This document shows, piece by piece, positions 59,665 to 64,000 of a stretch of 64,000 nt of DNA. The notes beneath the pieces were generated by a model. That model was not told where the DNA came from. It did not search any database and worked only from the letters and a program-made list of their open reading frames with translations. Numbering within the stretch: position 1 is the first letter of the stretch; each line of letters opens with the position of its first letter. Source of the stretch: an uncultured Nostoc sp. (GTDB lineage: Bacteria > Cyanobacteriota > Cyanobacteriia > Cyanobacteriales > Nostocaceae). A program made the position numbers and the translations under genes. The stretch is taken from assembly GCF_937863485.1 (NCBI RefSeq), contig NZ_CALMFY010000131.1:1-64000 (forward strand), read 5' to 3'.

Positions 59665-60162
59665 ATGCAGACACCACAAACCGGACAACCTGCGGTAAAC
59701 CTGATGCCAAACCTTTACGAAAATGATTTTTATACTTGGACTCAAGAACAGGCTAACCTTCTGCGTCATCAACAATGGAACCAGCTTGACTTGCCCAATT
59801 TAATTGAGGAAATCGAATCTTTGGGAAGAAAGGAACGCCAAGAATTGAGAAATCGTCTTAGTATATTAGTTGGACATTTGCTCAAATGGGAATATCAACT
59901 AAAGCAACGGAGTCGTAGTTGGTTAGCGACAATTAGAGTCCAACGACGGGAAATTCTCAAGTTGATAAGCGAAAATCTTAGCCTAAAGCCTTGCCTTGAA
60001 GAAGCACTCCAGGAATCCTATGAAAACGGTAGGGATTTAGCATCGGGAGAAACAAATCTACCACTCTCAACTTTTCCCAAGCAATGCTTATATCCTTTTG
60101 AGGAAATTCTGAGCGATCGCTTTTATCCGGGTGAGCCTGCGACAAATGATTTAATGGATTGA
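59665..60162 (+). CDS. DUF29 domain-containing protein
   Basis: I prefer MQTPQTGQPAVNLMPNLYEN (165 residues) over the ATG at 59617; MPNLYENDFY is another possible start. The body is a classic DUF29: YENDFYTWTQEQANLLRHQQ, LDLPNLIEEIESLGRKER, HLLKWEYQLKQRSRSWLATI and FPKQCLYPFEEILSDRFYPG. DUF29 proteins are abundant, often multi-copy small helical proteins in cyanobacteria with no known function. It stands alone after a repeat cluster. Confidence 0.85.
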   Translation: MQTPQTGQPAVNLMPNLYENDFYTWTQEQANLLRHQQWNQLDLPNLIEEIESLGRKERQELRNRLSILVGHLLKWEYQLKQRSRSWLATIRVQRREILKLISENLSLKPCLEEALQESYENGRDLASGETNLPLSTFPKQCLYPFEEILSDRFYPGEPATNDLMD

Positions 60163-60199
60163 CTTTTCTCCGGTTTTACGACGCAAGTAGCAAAATTTC

Positions 60200-61879
60200 T
60201 TAACTTGATAATACTTCATCAAAGTATCGATCAATTTCTGCCGTAAGTCTGTCAAAGTCCACTGGCTTGGTCAAGTGGCATTTAAAACCAGCCTGAAGCG
60301 CAAGTTCCCTATCCTCTTGGCTACCGTAGCCGGTGAGCGCAATCAGAATTGAGCGAGTAAATTTGGAGTCTTTACTCAGTTCCTGTGCAACGGCGAATCC
60401 ATCCATCTCAGGAAGTCCGATATCACAAATAATCACATGAGGCTCAAACTCTCTTGCAGTTTGTACCCCTGAAATTCCATTGTTGGCAATGGAAACTTCA
60501 TGCCCGAAGTACTCAAGCACTGCTTTTAATGTTACGGCTGAATCGTCATTATCTTCGATGACTAAAATCTTTAACGATTTATTAGCTGCCTCTATAATCT
60601 CTAGGTCATTGTCCAAGGCTGTAATCTCTTCGCATACAGGGAGAGTGACTTTGAATTCTGCTCCCAAATTGATCCCTCTACTTGAGGCTTCAACATGACC
60701 ACCATGAAGTTCGACAAGACTTTTGACTACCGATAGTCCCAAACCTAGCCCGCCCCTCGAACGGTCTAAGCTGCGATCGGCCTGGGTAAACGGCTCGAAG
60801 AGTTCTGGTAAGATTGTCGGGTCTATCCCTATGCCTGAGTCTCTTACAGATAAGACCGCTATACTACCTGAGCCATTCTCACCTGGAATCAATGAGAGAT
60901 CCACCCAGATCGTCCCATCTGGCTTTGAAAACTTTAAGGCGTTCTCAAGAAGGTTCCGAAAGACTTGGAAGAAGCGGGTGGAGTCAACATCAGCCCACAC
61001 AGGCGTGTTTGGCAGGTCTTGTACTACGGTAAGGTTGGATCTCTTTATTACTTGTGCATGGTCATTGAGACTCTGGCGAACCAAATCTACCAGATTAAAC
61101 TTCTCAAGATTTAATGAAATCTTCCCGTAAGTGATGGACGATACGTCGAGCAGCTCATCGATCAACTTCGAGAGGTGCTTAATCTGGTGTTGCATCATTA
61201 AGACTGTTTCCCCGACTGCGCCAGTCTCGCCCAGCTTCAACTTAAGAAGCTGAACCCCGTTCGAGATCGGGGCAACAGGATTTCTCAGCTCGTGAGCTAG
61301 CATCGCAATGAATTTGTCTTTAAGCGCGTTTTGGTTCGTAAGTTTCTGGATAAGTTGAACGTTCGATATCGCAACTGCCGTAGTGTCGGTCAAAATCTCA
61401 AGCAGTTCTATTTCTTCGGGCGTGGCTCGGTGTCGTGTACTCCAGTAGGCTCCGATCGCACCCAGTGGATCAGAAATCCGTATGGGAACCATCACTAAAC
61501 TATTGACAAAAGTCACTTTATAGGCATCAAGAGGAATTCGAGCATCCTGGTAAATGTCCTCAATCACGGCTGCTTGTTTATTGAGCATTGCCCAACCGGA
61601 GATGCAAGATTTGAGTGGAAAACGCATACCTTTCCAAAGTGGGCCGATGGCGTTTTCATCAACATAGTGGCAACATTCACCATCCCGCAGTACAAAAGTT
61701 ACTCCATCAGCATTCGTGAGATCCCGAGCCGCCAAACGCACAATCTCAATAATTTCCTCAATAGTCCGCACACTAGCCAAATCCTTCACAACCGAAAGTA
61801 GCCTATTGTAAGACGAAATGCTATAGCTCTGATGCGAATTCTGTTCTTGAGAGATGGAGGTTTGTAATATATTTTTCAT
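60200..61879 (-). CDS. Hybrid histidine kinase: GAF, HisKA-HATPase, receiver
   Basis: 559 residues, cytoplasmic. GAF domain about 40-185 (ADGVTFVLRDGECCHYVDEN; ISGWAMLNKQAAVIEDIYQD). HisKA about 187-255 with phospho-acceptor His in FIAMLAHELRNPVAPISNG. HATPase_c about 298-415 (N box FRNLLENALKFSKPDG, G1 VRDSGIGIDP, G2 SRGGLGLGLSVVKSLVE). C-terminal receiver about 434-550 with Asp in VIICDIGLPEMDGF and Lys in CHLTKPVDFDRL. It lacks a DNA-binding output, so it probably phosphorelays to another protein. The GAF ligand is unknown; no Cys typical of bilin lyase motifs is obvious. G+C is above the neighbours. Confidence 0.92.
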   Translation of the reverse strand: MKNILQTSISQEQNSHQSYSISSYNRLLSVVKDLASVRTIEEIIEIVRLAARDLTNADGVTFVLRDGECCHYVDENAIGPLWKGMRFPLKSCISGWAMLNKQAAVIEDIYQDARIPLDAYKVTFVNSLVMVPIRISDPLGAIGAYWSTRHRATPEEIELLEILTDTTAVAISNVQLIQKLTNQNALKDKFIAMLAHELRNPVAPISNGVQLLKLKLGETGAVGETVLMMQHQIKHLSKLIDELLDVSSITYGKISLNLEKFNLVDLVRQSLNDHAQVIKRSNLTVVQDLPNTPVWADVDSTRFFQVFRNLLENALKFSKPDGTIWVDLSLIPGENGSGSIAVLSVRDSGIGIDPTILPELFEPFTQADRSLDRSRGGLGLGLSVVKSLVELHGGHVEASSRGINLGAEFKVTLPVCEEITALDNDLEIIEAANKSLKILVIEDNDDSAVTLKAVLEYFGHEVSIANNGISGVQTAREFEPHVIICDIGLPEMDGFAVAQELSKDSKFTRSILIALTGYGSQEDRELALQAGFKCHLTKPVDFDRLTAEIDRYFDEVLSS

Positions 61880-62404
61880 AAAGAACTCCGAACAAAAGGG
61901 AAGTCTGGGTAAAAACTTAGGTAAAGCGGGTAGGTTTCAGCAGACACATAATCTTAATCGTAATCTTAACTTTGATGTTAAAAGTACGACCTGTTACCGC
62001 ATTTTTTGTTCTCCTCTTTATGAGTATAAATATCTTTAAGGCTGCTGGGTAAATATTCAGTATTTACGTAGGAATAATCCAACTTCTACTGTTTAATATA
62101 GCGAGTGAATGTAGTTAGTAAACTCGTTATTTAAACGTATCATTTGCGAGAAAATGCAACATGTGTCATCGATAGCGTTTGCGTAGTGTTTCCAAGAGTT
62201 GCTCTCAACTCTTGGAGAGGCTGCGCCAACGAGTCTTGGAGCGTCACAGTCCTTCTTAGATATCGCTTATGGACATTAATAGAACTTACGCACCATAATA
62301 AAATTACATCATTGCAAGCGAAGCGTCTCGTAGAGAAGCAATCTCAAACCTTGATTTTACATTCTCAGTGCGTAAGTCCTAATTATTTCCTCAACGTAGA
62401 CAAA
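61880..62404. repeat. Intergenic region with short dispersed repeats
   Basis: No gene seen. Near 62190-62225 AAGAGTTGCTCTCAACTCTT is a perfect-type palindrome followed by GGAGAGGCTGCGCCAACGAG. GAAGCGTCTCGTAGAGAAGC at about 62320 is a short dispersed repeat, flanked by two copies of ACTTACGCA / TGCGTAAGT (62284 and 62371) in inverted orientation. Confidence 0.5.
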
Positions 62405-64000
62405 TTATTTGGCAATCGATAGATAATACTCAAATCGCTCCCGAAGTTGTTTAATTGTCAAATTTTGAGTCCAGTACTCCACTAGAGCGTGACCAAATGC
62501 CCAGGCGTTGCGATCGGGTGAAGCGGAGTTTTCCAGTAGTAGCGGCCAGAGGGATACCAATTCAAAGTTGAGCGAGTTAGAGTTGCTTGTATTCAAGAGC
62601 GAGAAAAGCTCATATCCCATTTGGAGTTTGCCAATCACAATCGGCAACTGTTCCACGGGAATTTGCTCTGCCAACATATAGGCTAGGGCTGGAGATCCGG
62701 TTGAGAGGGTAGAAACAAACTGGAGAACGGGACTTTTGAGTAATGCCGTTAGTCCCTGTGTTGTCGTCATCTGGAAAGTGTAGTGGTCGATGATTTTGGC
62801 TGCGGCGATGGTGCGGGCTTCAAGGTTACGCAAAAAGCGGGCGAGACGGAGTTGCTTGGTAGGTGCGATCGCATCCACTAATCCTAACGATAGCGCCTCC
62901 ACTCCCCAAGCAATTCTACTTGTTTTGCTGTCAGCTGTAACCACAGGTAGAACTAGATTACAGAAGTTTCCTAGCAGTTTGGCGCGATACTCAGTGGCTT
63001 CGCGAATCGCAATTTCCTTGGAGCGATCGCCCCATTCCCAATCATAAGGCGGTTGCCATTCGCGGATGGGACGCAGACGATCTACCTGGGTAACGATCGC
63101 GATCGCAGGTAAATCTGCAACTTCTGCTTTCATATCTTGCAGAAAGTCTACATCCATTTGTAGTGCAGGATCGAGAGCAGGGGTAACTAACAGCAGCAAA
63201 TCTGCATCGGTGGCATAATCAAGCACTAAGTCTCGGAGAGACGCACGGTTGACTTGTTCGTAACCAGGTGTATCCCAAAGCGTCAGGGTTTCCCCACTTT
63301 GAGTTTGCCATTGATAATTCTGAATGCGATCGGTACTGGGTAAAACATCTACCTCTGCTAAATCCGCCTGAAATAGTGTGTTAATCAGGCTACTTTTTCC
63401 CGATCCTGTGCGCCCCACCAGCAGAATATTGACAGGTTTTTGCTCAACTGCCTCGGCTGGTTGAGCTTGAGTCAGGATTTCTCGGAGTGTTTGGGTTTTT
63501 ACCTTGGGTAGAGTTGGGGTGGAAACAGCAGTTGCTGAAGCTGGTAATGTCCCACGTCCGTAGAGAGCGATCGCCTGTCGGCATAAGTTCCTCAGGGCAG
63601 CTTCCCGGAATAACTGGCTCAAATTCCCTAATAATTGCTGAGTTGCCTGGTTACTAGAACCCTGACTGACTTGTTTTGCTACCGCCGCCACCGGATTTAA
63701 AACCCACTGTGCCCAGTTCCAAGCTTTCCAGAATTTCCGAGCCGATGGTTCCAACTTCCGGTAGACTTCGTATCCTTGGTATGCTTGTCCAACCGTCACC
63801 TGATAAAGGACAGGAGATAACTTTTGCATCCACTGATCCATGTCATCCACCGTTCCCCGAATCAGCCCATAAGCTTGGGGGACGTAAATGTTCAGCAGGG
63901 GATATTGAATTTGAGGATTGTAGATACGAGCGATCGCTACAACCAAATCCTGGCATCGTGTCCAAAAGGTTTGCCAGTCTTCCCAAATCGGGCGATCGCT
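62405..64000 (-). CDS. GTPase with P-loop G domain (dynamin/Era-like), 5' end outside window
   Basis: The frame is open to the window edge, past the TTG at 63946, so at least 531 residues are present and the start lies outside. The N-terminal helical region is followed by the G domain (about residues 195-340 counted from the edge): G1 ILLVGRTGSGKSSLINTLFQ, G3 LTLWDTPGYEQVNR, G4 AIVTQVDRLRP. The C-terminal part is helical with small hydrophobic patches (LAYMLAEQIPVEQLP), suggesting membrane association. Cyanobacteria carry several such YcjX/Era-like or DUF697-linked GTPases of unknown role. The G4 T-Q-x-D replaces the common N/T-K-x-D, so guanine specificity may be relaxed. Confidence 0.85.
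   Translation of the reverse strand, partial: SDRPIWEDWQTFWTRCQDLVVAIARIYNPQIQYPLLNIYVPQAYGLIRGTVDDMDQWMQKLSPVLYQVTVGQAYQGYEVYRKLEPSARKFWKAWNWAQWVLNPVAAVAKQVSQGSSNQATQQLLGNLSQLFREAALRNLCRQAIALYGRGTLPASATAVSTPTLPKVKTQTLREILTQAQPAEAVEQKPVNILLVGRTGSGKSSLINTLFQADLAEVDVLPSTDRIQNYQWQTQSGETLTLWDTPGYEQVNRASLRDLVLDYATDADLLLLVTPALDPALQMDVDFLQDMKAEVADLPAIAIVTQVDRLRPIREWQPPYDWEWGDRSKEIAIREATEYRAKLLGNFCNLVLPVVTADSKTSRIAWGVEALSLGLVDAIAPTKQLRLARFLRNLEARTIAAAKIIDHYTFQMTTTQGLTALLKSPVLQFVSTLSTGSPALAYMLAEQIPVEQLPIVIGKLQMGYELFSLLNTSNSNSLNFELVSLWPLLLENSASPDRNAWAFGHALVEYWTQNLTIKQLRERFEYYLSIAK

Noticed and set aside
1-64000. tRNA, rRNA or riboswitch genes
   Set aside because: I looked for T-loop GGTTCGAATCC-type segments and conserved rRNA or riboswitch cores and saw none I could support; a covariance-model scan would be decisive.

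Overview
The window looks like chromosomal DNA of a filamentous, heterocyst-type (Nostocales) cyanobacterium. This is inferred from the very frequent HIP1 octamer GCGATCGC, AT-rich coding sequence, SLH-domain porins, an NblS-partner-like SipA protein, a PEP-CTERM protein, DUF29 and DUF4112 proteins, and intergenic regions packed with short dispersed repeats and MITE-like elements. I see no rRNA, tRNA, CRISPR array or transposase gene.

Layout. 0.1-5 kb: TPR protein, coiled-coil protein, then a collinear YihY / DUF4112 / alpha-beta hydrolase run. 5-6.3 kb: hairpin element and a graveyard of restriction-modification and zeta-toxin-like fragments. 6.3-10.5 kb: O-methyltransferase, an SLH-fasciclin-barrel envelope protein, and a decayed PAS gene. 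10.5-16.9 kb: a MITE, a 42-bp tandem array, an LpxB-related protein, an ABC exporter, two truncated genes (CNT nucleoside transporter and amidohydrolase), an isochorismatase-like hydrolase and a cupin.

17.1-25.4 kb is the most notable block. All genes are on the minus strand: a CDP-alcohol phosphatidyltransferase, an unknown protein, a 2OG-Fe(II) oxygenase, a cytidylyltransferase-like NTP transferase, a PEP mutase fused to a second NTP transferase, phosphonopyruvate decarboxylase and a 2-aminoethylphosphonate transaminase-like enzyme. Together these encode a plausible complete route PEP -> phosphonopyruvate -> phosphonoacetaldehyde -> 2-aminoethylphosphonate -> CMP-aminoethylphosphonate -> phosphonolipid.

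25.4-39.4 kb holds accessory metabolism: GST, a cytokinin-dehydrogenase-like flavoprotein, an aromatic amino acid decarboxylase, a GC-richer segment with a lactonase-like MBL enzyme and an SDR, a B12/radical-SAM protein and a SyrD-type cyclic-peptide exporter. 39.5-49.3 kb: an SLH porin, a 1.6-kb gene-poor stretch, a divergent RHH-TOBE regulator/modA pair, a thioredoxin-dependent peroxidase, SipA, a Spy-like protein divergent from a NarL-type two-component pair, and a macrodomain protein. 49.5-64 kb: a K+ channel with a zinc ribbon, S-formylglutathione hydrolase, a PEP-CTERM protein, a beta-helix/SLH protein, a frameshifted WD40 gene, rimM, avtA, glutathione-dependent formaldehyde dehydrogenase, DUF29, a hybrid histidine kinase, and a GTPase that runs off the window end.

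Two themes run through the window. One is formaldehyde handling: a glutathione-dependent dehydrogenase, its hydrolase, and a further formaldehyde-dehydrogenase-like Zn-ADH. The other is heavy repeat colonisation: at least four MITE-like families, GACGCGATTAATCGCGTC palindromes, and three tandem arrays whose periods are multiples of 21 bp.
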